This document shows, one piece after another, positions 10,984-23,193 of a DNA stretch of 64,000 nucleotides. The DNA lies in the NCBI RefSeq assembly GCF_004210375.1, contig NC_134837.1, forward strand, positions 20,531,586-20,595,585. Direction: 5' to 3'. This DNA is from Tachypleus tridentatus (taxonomy: Eukaryota > Arthropoda > Merostomata > Xiphosura > Limulidae). Every line of letters starts with the position of its first letter. Position 1 is the stretch's first letter. The position numbers and the translations under genes are program-made. A model generated the notes under the pieces. That model was given only the letters and a program-made list of their open reading frames with translations. It made no database searches and was not told where the DNA came from.

Positions 10984-11233
10984 GGCCTGGCATGGCCAAG
11001 TAGGTTAAGACGTTCGACTCGTAATCTGAGGGTCGCGGGTTTGAATCCCGGTCGCACCAAACATGCTCACCCTTTCAGCCTTGGGACGTTATAATATGAC
11101 GGTTAATCCCACTATTCGTTGGTAAAAGAGTAGCCCAAGAGTTGGCGGTGGGTGGTGATGACTAGCTGTCTTCTTTTTAGTCTTACACTGCTAAATTAGG
11201 GACGGCTAGCGCAGATGGCCCTCGAGTAGCTTT
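10984..11233 (+). repeat. SINE-1, tail-less
   Basis: Good tRNA-like head and body, ending at CTCGAGTAGCTTT without the GCGAAATTC and CAAA tail. Confidence 0.88.
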
Positions 11234-11659
11234 ATTTACTTTGTACTGTCACTAGTATTTCATAATTCAAAGTGTGTAATTTGTTTACCTGAATGGTGAA
11301 CCGTATGTTATCAAAGTTATGTAACAATTTAATGTGTGTAGATTTTTCACTTGCTTTATAAAACTTGCAATGAAACAGTTATTTAACAACTGATAGAGAA
11401 CAGACTTTCTATGTGGTTAATGTGAAGTTTGATATCACAAGTTTCTATCAATTTAAATGTTTAAACTTTTCACTTTACTGATAAAAAGTGTAGTAGTTTA
11501 GAAGCACTTAAAATTTTGAAGTGATTAGACTTTCCATCTTACTCATGAAACTGGTTTTGCTACAAGTATTAAATAATTCAAATTATATCGACTTTCCATT
11601 TGACTGATGAAACGTGTATCATTTGTTACACCCCAACATTAAACAATATGGTAAAAAAT

Positions 11660-13146
11660 AGTGTTGCTCTTACTGTTTGCAAATATGCTTTAATGTTCAT
11701 TAGTAAAGTGTATAGGTTCATATTTTAATTCGCATAAAACTGAAGCCGATTTATTTCAGAAAATGATTTTACTAATAAAATTCATGCAATAAGTAAATCT
11801 GGCTAATGTATATACAAAACATTTAAAATTATTTAAAGTAAAAGAAAATTATCGCAGTTTCATTAATAAGTTTAATACATATTCAAGTACTGGAGGTACA
11901 ACTGATAGTTTGTTTGTTGTTAAACATGAAACTACGTAATGAGCTTTCTGTTCTGTGCCTTCCACGTGTATGAAAACAAATTTTTAGCAGTATAAGACTT
12001 CAGAATTATCGCTGAGTCGCTAGTGGGGACGACAGTGAGACCAAGCAAGTTATTAGAATAAATGTTATTGTACACACACTTGAAAACTCTAAGACATAAA
12101 TGGGGGATTGAAACAGTTCTTTGTAATGCTGGAATGATGCTATTTTATATATAGAAACCTATCTAAATGTTCTTTATAGTGATATCTCTTTTAGACTAAG
12201 CAAACATATCCCTAAAAACGTGATACAATTATTGTTTTTATTTTATCATTTTTAACTTTGTTTAACGTAAGCTGGAAGTTATTATGAGATATTTCTATAA
12301 GCGTAAATAAAATCACGATCTATATCTCCAGGTTGTAAATTTTTAACTAAATATTTTGCTATTACAGCTTTGTCAGGAGCCATCGATATCGTACAAATTC
12401 ACTAACACAGCTTAGTAACTTATTATTAAATAATAATAAAAAGGCGTGAAAGATTAAAGAACCTTGAAACCTGAAATATTGCTCCCATATTAAGTGGACC
12501 CTGAGGGTATACACTTGGGTATTATTACTTCTCTTATCCATGTTCGTGCGCATATGCACGCCCCGTAGTATACCCTGAAGTATATCAGTTAGATTAACAA
12601 TGTATAATATTAAAAATATATATAATATAATAAAAAGCAGTGTATTTTGATAACAATGCGTTTCAACAATGGCTTTTATGTTATGTTGTTTAGTAACAGA
12701 AGTATAATCAGGGATGTCGAGAAGTATAACCTAATATTGTTAGTCTATTTACTGAAAGTATAAAATGAAATGCATAAACAAAAAACTGGAAAAGGTATTT
12801 GTCGATTTCTTAATTTATAGTCTAGATTTATTAAGGATATTTGATGTTTATTAAAAAACCTTAGTGATATAAAGAAAATATCTCAATTGAAAAATAATTT
12901 AAGTTTAAAATTGGATCAATATTTTTAATTTTACTTTCGTGATAAATTTTATGCAGTTGCTAAAATATACGAGCCCAACGAATACGAGTACATTCGCTAA
13001 TGTTAAAATAATATAAAACATTCTTGACTTGATATTGATCAAACTAGCAATATTAAACAAATAACTTGTGTAAACCAATAAACAAATTATTAACATCATT
13101 AAATTAAGAATAGAACATATCCTAAACATTTTTTTATATTGGTATT
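11660..13146. other. AT-rich stretch, nothing recognised
   Basis: No coding or repeat structure recognised. An antisense hydrophobic reading frame at 12,905-13,168 begins inside the next SINE and has AT-driven composition, so I do not call it a gene. Confidence 0.45.
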
Positions 13147-13414
13147 GTTTGTTTTGAATTTCGCACAAAGCTACTCGAGGGCTATCTGTGCTAGCCGTCC
13201 CTAATTTAGTAGTGTAAGACTAAAGGGAAGGCAGCTAGTCTAGTCATCACCACCCACCGCCAACTCTTGGGCTACTCTTTTACCAACGAATAGTGGGATT
13301 GACCGTCACATTATACACCCCCACGGCTGGGAGGGCGAGCACGTTTAGCGCGACGCGGGCGCGAAGCCGCGAGCATCGGATTACGAGTCGCACGCCTTAC
13401 GCCATGCCAGGCCA
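13147..13414 (-). repeat. SINE-1, near full length
   Basis: Antisense copy with a GC-rich head of the GCGACGCGGGCGCG type also seen at position 1. This marks a subfamily distinct from the GTGACGGGG-type heads. Confidence 0.9.
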
Positions 13415-14526
13415 TTGTATTGGTACGTATTCTCTATCTTATTATATCAATACGTATGCAGAACAGTGTCTGAACATGTATTTCAATCCTTACAATTGTG
13501 AATTGAGACTTCGTCGTATTTAAAGTATTTAAGATGAAGAAATACAAAGGTTGGTCTTTAAGTATTTGTTCATTTTAGATTTCTTTTTCCTTGACTGAAA
13601 TGGATTATTTAACTTTTATATCCAGAAAATTATAATATTTAAATAAAATCTTGACATTCGATAATATGTTCTGATCTTGTTATGTCCTATATTCTACAAG
13701 AGTATTGTTACTATTGACGTTTTTAGACGTCATGTTCATATACGTGTTGGAGAGTTTCTTCAATATACGTAGTAGAACTTATGCCACAAATTACTTCATA
13801 AACAACGTTTTTACTATGGAATCTATCACATAGTCCACATTCAGTGGCTTCACAGCTTATTATTGATTATTTAAGAGAGATACCTTATTTTTGTACTATT
13901 TTAATAAGAAAGTCTAATGATATTATTTTTAGTTTAGTGGTGATATTGTCACTTATACATGTAATCACCCAAGTAGCTTGAACTTTAAATGAGCTTTCTT
14001 TATCCATGTGATTTATGAGAATGTTTCTTATTATGTTTTGTATAAATAATCTTTTTTTTCTTAAAAGAATAATCAGGTTTTTTTCCAGCCTCCTCCCAAA
14101 TTTCTTTGTTGTTACAAACTTTATCAAACCTATGGAGGTTGTCAATAATTACGTCTCTTTTACTGCAGATGGATGATTATAATGGAAATGTAAGCAAAGA
14201 ACTGTAGTAGATGACATTAAAAATACCTCTAATGATATCCCAGTAGTGACATCTAGAAACGGTAATTTTTTTCCTGCTATTGAATGGTATTTAAGAACAC
14301 ATTAAAACTAAAAAAAAAAAGAAAGGAGAGAGAGACTTTAAATTAGTGTTGCACACTTCAACTACGCTATTTGTGAACCTGTACCAGGCTGATAGACCAA
14401 TATTCCTTCTTGTTCCTCGTTGTTATGGAAGCACAGCATAATGTAAAAAAAAAACAAAAAAAAAAACGAATGTCACAAACAAAACACTAGACAGGCAGAT
14501 ATTGATTTGAAGAAAGAAATGTGTGT
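13415..14526. other. AT-rich stretch, nothing recognised
   Basis: Contains poly-A interruptions near 14,310 and 14,446. No genes or clear repeats. Confidence 0.45.
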
Positions 14527-14527
14527 T

Positions 14528-14630
14528 TTTTATAGCAAAGCCTCGTTAGGCTATTTGCTGGGTCCACCAAGAGGTATCAAACCGCTGATTTTAGCGTTGT
14601 AAATCCGTAGACTTACCGCTGTACCAGTAG
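14528..14630 (-). repeat. SINE-2 tRNA-like repeat
   Basis: The complement reads CTGGTACAGCGGTAAGTCT, then GGATTTACAACGC, then a decayed GGTTCGATTCC-type B-box-like block, then the GCAAAGC-ending body. It is a second tRNA-derived family with a head unlike SINE-1. Other copies lie at 21.5, 23.1, 28.1 and 29.5 kb. Confidence 0.6.
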
Positions 14631-14734
14631 GAATGAGAAGGAAATACAAGTAGTTAAATGTGTGTAGTAATCAAAAAGTAGTTAATAATTTGTTATGGTT
14701 AATGTATCCCACAGTCGTTAAGGACATGTTGTTG

Positions 14735-14820
14735 TGGTTGGTTTCTTTTTAGCCCAAAGCTACACGTTAGTGGCATAAGTTATCTGTCCTACACGGGGAA
14801 TCGAACCATAATAAGTTTGG
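14735..14820 (-). repeat. SINE-2 fragment
   Basis: Shares the AGCCCAAAGCTACACG...GGGGAATCGAACC layout. The head beyond the B-box is not readable. Confidence 0.4.
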
Positions 14821-15197
14821 AAAACTTGAGACTGATACAATGGTAACATCACTGTGTTAGGGAAATAAATGCGATTTCAATCGAAACAGAAAATGATTTT
14901 ATCGTTTAGAAGTGGATGAAAAGTCCAAAGTTAACGGATAGTTTGACGGATAAAAAATTAAATATTCACATTACGATGCAATCTGGTGTAATGTGGATTC
15001 AAATCTGTCTTTAGTTTTGTCTTTTCTTATTTCTAGACACCTTAAACTTATGTTAAGTGTTAATAAAAAGAAAACAGAAGAACGTTGTTTATATAAGAGG
15101 TATATCCAGGTAAAACTGTATCGGATAGGTCCGCTGTATAACAGGAGATTGACTCAAGATGTCGATTATCAGGTAACACTAAAACTCGCGCGAAGAT

Positions 15198-15475
15198 TTG
15201 TTTGTTTGTTTTTTAATTTTGCGCAAAGCTACACGAGGGCTATCTGTGCTAGCCGTCCCTAATTTAGAAGTGTAAGATTAGAGGGAAGGCAGCTAGTCAT
15301 CACCACCCACCGTCAACTATTGGGCTACTCTTTTATCAACGAATAGTGAGATTGACTGTCACATTATAAAGCCCCCCACAGCAGAAGGGTGAGCATATAT
15401 GGTGTGACGTGGATTCAAACCCGCGACCCTCAGATTACGAGTCGAGCACCCTAACCACCTGGACATGTCGGGCCT
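15198..15475 (-). repeat. SINE-1, near full length
   Basis: Complete antisense copy from T-rich tail complement to GACATGTCGGGCC. Confidence 0.92.
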
Positions 15476-15799
15476 CTCTCACGAAGGAGCTGATATTTAT
15501 GAAAATAATGAGACAGTAACTAAAGGTGATACCTCAGATAATTAATTTTCGGTATGCACTAAACACAAACATAGTTCTTGTTCTTGTAGTTTACTTATAC
15601 AGAGGTCGCTCTCACTGGATGAGAATCCAACTGTTCAGGCACCAAGATCTACCAAAAGGACACTGCTATCGTAAACAATATCGTACTCTGTGGTAACATG
15701 TATTACCTAGTTACCATAACACGTATTACTTAGTTCAACAGCAACAAAGGTAACTTGAAACAAGAACAACTTAAAGATTTTCTTGACTATGAGTTACGT

Positions 15800-16085
15800 G
15801 TTTGTTTGTTTAAAATTTTCAATTGATATTGAATTTCGTGCAAAACTACACGAGGGCTATCTGCGCTAGCTGTTCCTAATTTAGCAGTGTAAGACTAGAG
15901 GGAAGGCAGCTAGTCATCACCACCCACCGCCAAGTCTTGGGCCTCTCTTTTACCAACGAATAGTGGGATTAACCGTAACATTATAACGCTTCCTCAGCTG
16001 AAAGAGCGAGCATGCTTGGTGTGACGGGGATTTGAACCCGCGATCATCAAATTACGAGCCTTAACCACTCAGTCATACCGGGCCT
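15800..16085 (-). repeat. SINE-1, near full length
   Basis: Complete antisense copy. The extra TTTTCAATTGATATTG near the tail end appears to be an insertion or tail variant. The head has lost a few bases in the anticodon region. Confidence 0.9.
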
Positions 16086-16795
16086 GTGTTAAGTGAACCC
16101 TGCACATATTCAGAACAAAGGATGAAATTAGAATAATTATCATAATACTAGAAGAAAATAAAACACGTATGAAAATTCAAATATCAAGCCTCCACCACAT
16201 ATATATATGAAGAACGTTAAATCCATATTTGGTGTTGCTGAAAATTGCAGTCAAAGCGGAAAGTAGTTAGATCTTATCATTTTATTTCACATTAATATAA
16301 ACAACCAAGGAAGAATAAAGTGGTCAGCATCACAGAGATATGACATCAAAAACGAAGTAAAGAGTGTAGATGGTAAACTCTATAAAGTTGTAATTTAAAA
16401 GAGAGCATGTTAAAAAAAGGTTAAAAAACAAAAATGTTATATTCCTCAAACAACGTCTGCTTTAGTATTATGCAAATGAAATTGTCTTGAAATTACCTCG
16501 GAAAAAGGTGTTTTTTACTAAAATATGAAAAAAACTTGATCTCTCACAGAACAACTAACTTGGAAATATTCACATGTGTATCAAATTACTGTAAATATAG
16601 TTGTTATGATTTAAAACTTTTGTATCTTGGGTGCTTTTTAAAAAAAAATACTAAACGTTTTGCTTTGTTTGACTTTTGTAAGTCAAACATTTCATAAAGG
16701 TTAGGTGTGTAGGGCTGCTGATCAAAAGTTGTGTTACACGTCACGTTGCTGAACAAATCTCGTACTTTCTGTTGTGGGTCCGTGACAATCAATAG
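16086..16795. other. AT-rich stretch, nothing recognised
   Basis: A 62-residue antisense frame at 16,604-16,792 has protein-like composition but no recognisable motif, so it is left uncalled. Confidence 0.4.
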
Positions 16796-16798
16796 AGT

Positions 16799-16935
16799 TC
16801 ATGATGACGAGAAACCCGCTTGAAGTAAAAATGTAATATAAAGATGGCTGCCATGGGTTTTAAAACTTTAATTAGTATAAAGTATAGAACAATGTTGCGA
16901 CCTTCTTAGGTCATCTTCAGGAATTTGGTTCCACT
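16799..16935 (-). repeat. Penelope terminal-repeat relic with hammerhead-like core
   Basis: The complement contains CCTGAAGATGACCTAAGAAG, then GTCGCAAC, then AACCCATGGCAGCC and GCGGGTTTCTCGTCATCATG. It shares the layout of the repeats at 32.2, 40.7 and 41.0 kb but is more diverged. The GAAA of the hammerhead-type core is changed to GCAA. Confidence 0.55.
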
Positions 16936-17064
16936 ATACATATATAATAAGACAACATAAATACAAACACAGTGAAATCTCTTCTGTGTGTTATTATTTG
17001 ATTTTACAAATATACATTGTTTTTCAGGGCTAACTTTCTATCTCTCTCTCTCTCACTAGATACC

Positions 17065-17690
17065 ATATTCAGTTTCAACGTTGTCAATCATGGTTCTCCA
17101 TATGTTCGTGTCTTTTGTACGTTTAAACATTTCAGGCACACTGACATCTATTTCATTATGACACTGATATCGTTTAATCTCGGTCATTCTTTACTCATTT
17201 AATCCTCTATTATTCCAGTAATTATCTTGTTTTCAAGCTTTTCCTTTCTCATTATGCATCTAATGAAACTCGTTTGTCTTTCTCTGATGGTTAAGATCTC
17301 TGTGTCTCTATTCTTCTCGGTACTTCCTAACTGATTATATGGTCTGTCCACAGAATGTGTACCATCATTATATAAGGCTGCGTTTCTGTGGCTTATTGTC
17401 ACTTTTCCACGCTATGCAAGATGGTTCAACACTCACTGCTATATGTAAGTATGGAATACACATAACACTGCAGTATTATTCTCTTGCAGCCATGGTTATG
17501 GTTTAATTTCTTAAATTTTTTCCTGACTTTGAAAACTATTTTTCCCATGCTTATACGTATTTTAATTTCTAAATCACTTCTTCCGTCAAGTGCAAAATAC
17601 TACCTAAGTAGTTAAATTTGTCAACCTGTTTGATTAATTTATTTCCAATATGAAGTTCACACTTTAGGATAGCAGACTTTTGCTAACGGC
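17065..17690 (-). pseudogene. LINE reverse-transcriptase C-terminal fragment
   Basis: The complement encodes, in broken frames, a block like IKQVDKFNYLGSI (17,600-17,650). A more decayed middle follows, then ILTIRERQTSFIRCIMRKEK and LENKIITGIIED (17,205-17,300), then residues resembling the end of such proteins. This is the typical C-terminal end of non-LTR retrotransposon ORF2 proteins, with V-x-x-F-x-Y-L-G-S then R-x-x-x-F-x-G-H-I-x-R. The F-x-G-H-I-M-R block has become FIRCIMR. It is 5'-truncated, lacking endonuclease and RT core, with several stops. The clade cannot be assigned from this piece. Confidence 0.65.
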
Positions 17691-17699
17691 AATAAACAC

Positions 17700-20000
17700 T
17701 CTTCTTAAGGTAACGGAAAGTCTCTTATCATTGTTTGCTTCTACCACCATATCTAATGGTTCTTCTAAATTGATTTGTGAGTTAATAACCAACAAGTAAA
17801 TGAGGTATCCGTACTTTTAGACTTTAAACGTGGTTAGTTAAAAAATCAATGGATATTTAGAAAGGGCGGATTTTTCGATTCTGAGAAACATTCTGTGCGA
17901 AGAATTTAATTGTCATAGTAACAAACGGTGATTAGGGACCACTATTTAAATTTTACAGTAATTTTACTGTGACTACATGTTACACGTGTCGTAAGCATCC
18001 ATTTTGGCATCTTAAACTGAACCTAGTATTTGAATTCATACTAAAATTTATAACATACATAAAATGTATATCACATTTATTACTAACAGAATAATTTCTG
18101 ATTAAAGTTCTTTGTTAAGCTAATCTACAAATCAAATACTAAGCATTTTTAATATTTTAGATACGATGAAAGCTCTGTAATTGTGCACACCAAGGTGATA
18201 TATTTTCTATTTCTACAGCCGACCGACTTAGTGTCTCATAAAACATTCACGAACGTCTTGTTAAAGTAGACGAATGAATTGCAAATATTATTTTTAACTT
18301 TAGTTAAAGAGAAATTTAAAAAAAGAAGAGTGCTATTTACCTTTTCTACATATTTAAGTAATTACCCTCTCATAAATGTGTTTGGTGGATAATTTAAGTT
18401 AACGTATAAATACGTAATTTAGAAAATTTTAAAACATATGCAAACAAATAATTAAGTCACAAATCATACATGAGATATTCAATGAGACAGATAGGTAAGA
18501 AATGTGTTAGGCACCTGATGGCTTCTGTTTAAATAAAACAATAATCTAAGAGCACTTGTTACAATATCACATCAGTCTTTACTTATATATTGATATATAT
18601 AATTTAATTTGAACATAAACAAAATGTTTTTATGCGTTGATTCTCTGAACGAAACTAAAAGTTTAACGAAACATGTTTTAGTTTGTGTTTCTGGTAGACT
18701 GTTTCACAGGCACATACGATGGGGCCTTCTTCCCTTCAAAACTGGTTTCATCTCCACAAAGTTTTCCCATTTTAAATTTATGCAGTTTCTGGCTCACAAT
18801 TTTCTCTTTTGGGGACACCTCTAGCAATAGCTTTGCATGCTGGGTATGTTTCACACACCTTTACCAGTCATTTCACACCTCTAGATTTAAAGTTTTAATC
18901 TGAGAACATTTTGGCCAATCAACTTACACCCGTGTATTATTTATAAATACTCTTTTGTTTCTGAAGTTTATCAGAAATTGTATTCAGAAAACCTAACTTA
19001 ATGTAATATAAGAAAGAGTTTTTCCGACATGAATTGTAGTTATAATTGAAGATCTCTTACCTTGAAATGGTAGAAATATTTCTTCTGAACAGACACTAAA
19101 AAAGGTTTTATAAATAGAACAGTAAGTCTCGAAGTATAGTTACTTGATTAATGACTTTATTCTGAGTTGTATTTCCAGAAAAAATAAACTCTGGACTTTC
19201 TTTTCTTAGTCACTAAAATGAAAGTAAAAAATAAATATAAGTACCGTTGTTGCAGTATCTTAATATGTCCGTCTCGAGCTCGTTGTTTGCCTTAATGACT
19301 TTCATAGCGCCTGCCCAGAGACATTAACGCATTTCTGTTCTTTCTGCGAATCACGTGACCTGCTGAGAACGGAGAGATGATTCCTGAGAATCAGGTGGTA
19401 ACAGTGTTGAGGTTCTCATCCTGAATGTTTCGTACAAAAAGTAATCAGGTTTCAAAAGGTTCTTTCTTTCATCAAATAGAGATAATATATAAAATCGAGA
19501 TAAACTATGTAAGTCCAAATGACAAATAATTTAACATTATATATTTCGTTGCCTGTTAATACCGTATTCTCCAACCAAACAAAAGTATCACTATTGATAT
19601 GTAATGAAATTTGTGACGACAGTTTTTTTCCAAACTCAAGTAAAGTGGAAAATACCCTCATATTTAAATAATTAAGCAAAACTGCTTCTGACTAAATGTG
19701 TTTATAGATAGCAACAGCTTGTTATATAGCGACATTTTGATACTGTCGGTTAGCTTATGTTTTTCATCATCAGAGTTTTTGCTTCCTCCTTCGTTAGACT
19801 GCGGTAACTTTACGGACTTAAAACGCTAATCTCCGATCTTTCATTCACTGCTGTGGGAGCAGCTGGTAGCCCAACGTGGTTGTGTCTAAAAGCACAAACC
19901 AATGAAAATAATTGTTTGTTTTGTCTAACTAGCAACTATTAGTGATAATTGATAAAACGTTAATATTAAACCTAACATAAATTATATGGATATTTGTATT
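17700..20000. other. AT-rich stretch, nothing recognised
   Basis: About 2.3 kb of low-GC sequence. A slightly GC-richer patch at 19,255-19,420 has no readable gene. Confidence 0.45.
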
Positions 20001-20267
20001 TGGTTTGAATTTTGAGCAAGACTACACGAGAGCCATCTGCGTTAGTCGTCCCTAATTTTGTAGTTTCAAACTAGAAGAAAGACAGCTAGTCGTCACCACC
20101 CACAGCTGACTCTTGGACTACTTTTTACCAACGAATAGTGGGATTGACCGTAACTTTATAACGCCGCTGACGGCTGAAAGGGTGAGCATTTTTAGTACGA
20201 CGGGCATTCGAACCCGCGACCGTCAGGTTATGAATCGAGTGCTTTAATCACCTGGCCACGCCGGGTC
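20001..20267 (-). repeat. SINE-1, diverged
   Basis: Full-length antisense copy carrying more substitutions than most, ending CACGCCGGGTC. Probably an older insertion. Confidence 0.85.
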
Positions 20268-21135
20268 TGTTTGTATTTGGAAATAAAACCTTTAAAACTT
20301 GAAAAGTCAGTGTTTTATTGTAAAAATGTTAAGTCAAGTATTTGTTTAATATCTGAATCCATACAGTGCGATCTTTTTCTTCTAGGAAAATAGCTTTCTG
20401 GATGAGTTCTGGTGAATAGCTCTGTTTATCTGTTTCAGAAAAAAAACACCCCAAAACACTTGATAATTAGATAGAAGAATATAAATCAATATGTCTAAAA
20501 GAACGACTGACGCGTAAAGATTTGTTCTGGTCTTTGTTAGTAAGATTTATTTTTTATGAAACTTTAAGTTTCAACACGTATAAATCTACAGCTTACGGTA
20601 TTTGTTACAGTTGATTGAGATATAAAAGAATTCCAAACCTAAAACCCTAACCTTGTAAGTTAGTTTAACCTTTGAAAAAAACACCAAAGAAGCATAAATC
20701 TCTCATTTATATGTTTCAGGCTGTGGCTGTTGCCGTAAAGTATCTTTGTGCAAAGATTCACTTAAACTGTTCGAAATAACACACCAAAAGCCCCAATTTA
20801 TTAATTTATTTTGCCTTTAAACCATATAAATCAAACGAGAGACAGAAATTTCAAATCTGTCTACGGGACCTGTAACAAGGGCTCTCTATCAAACTTCATT
20901 TTGACCTTTAGAAATTTTACAGCTCAAGACATGAGTGTTTGTGATGTTTGACCTTTGATCCCTTAAAATGAAGCGGAAACTTCTATAATAAAAAAAAAGG
21001 TGTCTTGGCGTATTGAACTATGGCGTATATTTTGTAAGACCAGAGTTAATGTGGACTGTAATTTCTATTCAGGGGATGTAAGGATACATTATTCTTGAGT
21101 AATTGTTTCTACAGTTGTGAGTTTCTATGTAGAGT
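20268..21135. other. Unassigned sequence
   Basis: AT-rich, with no recognised repeat or coding block. Confidence 0.4.
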
Positions 21136-21139
21136 GACT

Positions 21140-21462
21140 TTTACAAAGAAGTTGACTGGTAACGACATGGTAATGACTCAAGCTGGAGTTTCACACTTAT
21201 CAGACAGTAATTGGATTTGTACCACTGAATTTCATTCTTGCCATCCAAAGAGAGATGTCCATCGTGTAATCAGCAATCACCAAAGATAATATTCCACGAC
21301 TACTCTCTGACCTTCTCAGAAATTTCAGCAAACTGTTGACACCCATGGTATCCATTTTGTCTAATGACAACATCGCCATCTGCAGAATCTGTTTTCAAGG
21401 AAACCAGGATAAATTAGCCAAGCTGCTAATGCTGAAGGATAAAGTTTTACAAAGTGGGTGTT
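21140..21462 (+). pseudogene. Possible MARCH-type RING-CH E3 ligase fragment
   Basis: Two adjoining frames read like one protein. The first is DMVMTQAGVSHLSDSNWICT, then EFHSCHPKRDVHRVISNHQ. After a frameshift near 21,283 the second is DNIPRLLSDLLRNFSKLLTP, then NIAICRICFQGNQD. I-C-R-I-C-F-Q-G is the characteristic start of the RING-CH zinc finger of membrane-associated MARCH ubiquitin ligases. The remaining Cys/His ligands are absent: the sequence continues KLAKLLMLKDK and then meets a SINE-2 relic. It could be a processed pseudogene or a decayed exon. The assignment rests on one short motif, so it is tentative. Confidence 0.35.
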
Positions 21463-21538
21463 TTCTTATAGCAAAGCCACATCGGGCTATCTGCTGAGCC
21501 CACCGAGGGGAATCGAACCCCTGATTCTTTTACAAAGT
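21463..21538 (-). repeat. SINE-2 fragment
   Basis: Carries GCAAAGCCACATCGGGCTAT, then CCACCGAGGGGAATCGAACC. It ends directly after the B-box-like complement. Confidence 0.6.
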
Positions 21539-21539
21539 A

Positions 21540-22290
21540 AAAATAAAACATAATAGCATCTGTTATTTATGTATTTATATTTTTTACCTTTATAAAATAA
21601 GTTATTCACACGAGGGGAAAGTAAATTTAAAAAAAAATTGAAATGGCGATATGCCAGTCCTGTAAAAATTATTTAATATTTTATCTTCACTATTGAGAGT
21701 CTCAAGGAAAGCAGTGTTTGTTGTTCTTGGGAAGAGGTTTAAGATGCATTAAAAATGGTAGATTTTTCTTTTTTTGCCTAATGTCCTTAATTACAGATCA
21801 AAGAAGACTTTTTTTTTTCAAAATGCTTTATGTTCTGGTAACAAGTAATAGCTACTGTTGAGTCTGAGTTACACATTCTTGACTATTTGTCCCACCTTTA
21901 GTTTAGAATTTGGGATACTGGAGTATTTGTTTTAACTTCTAATATGTTCTTCTTCTAAATGACGGTTTTATACAAACAAGCTGACCCAGATGTGTTCGTG
22001 GTTCTCGTTTCTCTTCAGTTGTTGAACCTGTACTTTTATTTTATTTACCAAATTAACATTTTGAGGATTAAATATTAGATGCCCCTAGACACCTTGTATT
22101 GGTTCTTGTCAGTGAAAAATTATACACTAATATATAACGTTCATTTGAATACAAAAATCAATAATTATGTGTATCCATACACACATATAAATAAATAAAT
22201 ATATACATAAAACACTGCAAATAAACTCAGAAATAAAAGTTAATTTTCGTATTACTAGTCCTGTTATCATCAATAAAACTAGTAATGGAT
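21540..22290. other. AT-rich stretch, nothing recognised
   Basis: Poly-T runs near 21,810 and an ATAAATAAATATATAC run near 22,188. No genes. Confidence 0.45.
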
Positions 22291-22294
22291 GATG

Positions 22295-22515
22295 TCTATG
22301 GCCGTGGTACCCAAAGGTACTTCACTCGTAATCTGAGGATCGCTGGTTCGCATCCCCGTCGCGCCAAACATGCTCGCCCTTTCAGCCGTTGGCAAAAGAG
22401 TAGCCCCAGAGCTGGCGGTGGGTGGTGATGACAAGCTGCCTTACACTATTAAATTAGGAACGGCTAACGCAGATAGCCCTGGTGTAGCTTTCCCCGAAAT
22501 TCAAAACAAAACAAA
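22295..22515 (+). repeat. SINE-1, diverged and internally deleted
   Basis: The first part of the head is hardly readable and the B-box-like GGTTCGCATCC is clear. The segment between the CAGCCGT and TTGGCAAAAGAGTAG blocks is deleted. Confidence 0.8.
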
Positions 22516-23080
22516 CCACCAAAGACGTTAGGGATTTTTCATCTATTACACAAGATACATACGCCAATATCAAACTGGCCAGTTACTATGGAAAATCAGT
22601 TAGGGGTTAGGAGTTGAATGACTGAACCCACAATACCTTAACTCCTACTGTCTTTCTTTGTCTGCAGCCAGTTATTATAACTTACTAGACCTGTGGATAT
22701 ATGTATTATTTACTTTGATTTAAGACTCATTAGTAGCTCTTAAATATTCCAATGTTTTAAAACATAATGTACAAACGAAATGTAACTTAGGATGAAGTGG
22801 AATTACATTGTGGTGGAAAAGAACGAATTACTAGGACGTTCGGTGAAGTGTCAGTGGACATTTACACTGGTGAAGCGTCGTGAAGTGTTTCGATTTATAT
22901 TCTTCACAGGCTTTAATCCGTCTCTAGCACTCTTTCTTTCGTATTTAAAGTTTAAGGAATGAATTATGTGCGTTTCATTTCACGCAGTTCTTTTGTAAGT
23001 ATCTATCAATGTCACCATTATTCAAGTTCCAAACCAACCTCACATCTATAAAGAGTAGATATGCATTTCAGTGTGTGTTT
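22516..23080. other. Unassigned sequence
   Basis: AT-rich; nothing recognised. Confidence 0.4.
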
Positions 23081-23081
23081 T

Positions 23082-23193
23082 CAACGTTTTTCTCGCCACA
23101 AAACCACATTGAGATATCTCTTGTGCCCACCGATGGGAATCGAACTCCTGATTTTAGCGTTGTATATCCGTAGACTTACTGCTGTCCAGGTAG
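23082..23193 (-). repeat. SINE-2 tRNA-like repeat
   Basis: The complement has GTAAGTCTACGGATATACAA and AATCAGGAGTTCGATTCCCA. It is one of the better-preserved members. Confidence 0.65.

Larger units (their letters stand above)
9030..11650. repeat. Degenerate ~65-bp minisatellite, interrupted
   Basis: A loosely periodic motif recurs roughly every 60-75 bp, each unit reading approximately CACAAGTATCTAACA, AATTCAAA, TGTAGACTTT, CTTACTGATGAAAC. Units are seen at about 9,040-9,395, 9,680-9,985 and 11,260-11,650. The gaps are filled by SINEs and by copy 2 of the ~580-bp repeat. Divergence is high, so unit length and copy number are approximate. Confidence 0.5.

Noticed and set aside
10984..11060. 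tRNA-like heads of SINE-1 as genuine tRNA genes
   Set aside because: Acceptor strands do not pair, the heads are joined to the conserved SINE body, and many copies have target duplications and CAAA tails.
12905..13168. Minus-strand hydrophobic 87-residue reading frame
   Set aside because: It begins inside an antisense SINE and its hydrophobicity follows from AT-rich codons; no motif.
16604..16792. 62-residue minus-strand frame with protein-like composition
   Set aside because: No family recognised, no splice or promoter context, ends in poly-lysine and AT-rich sequence.
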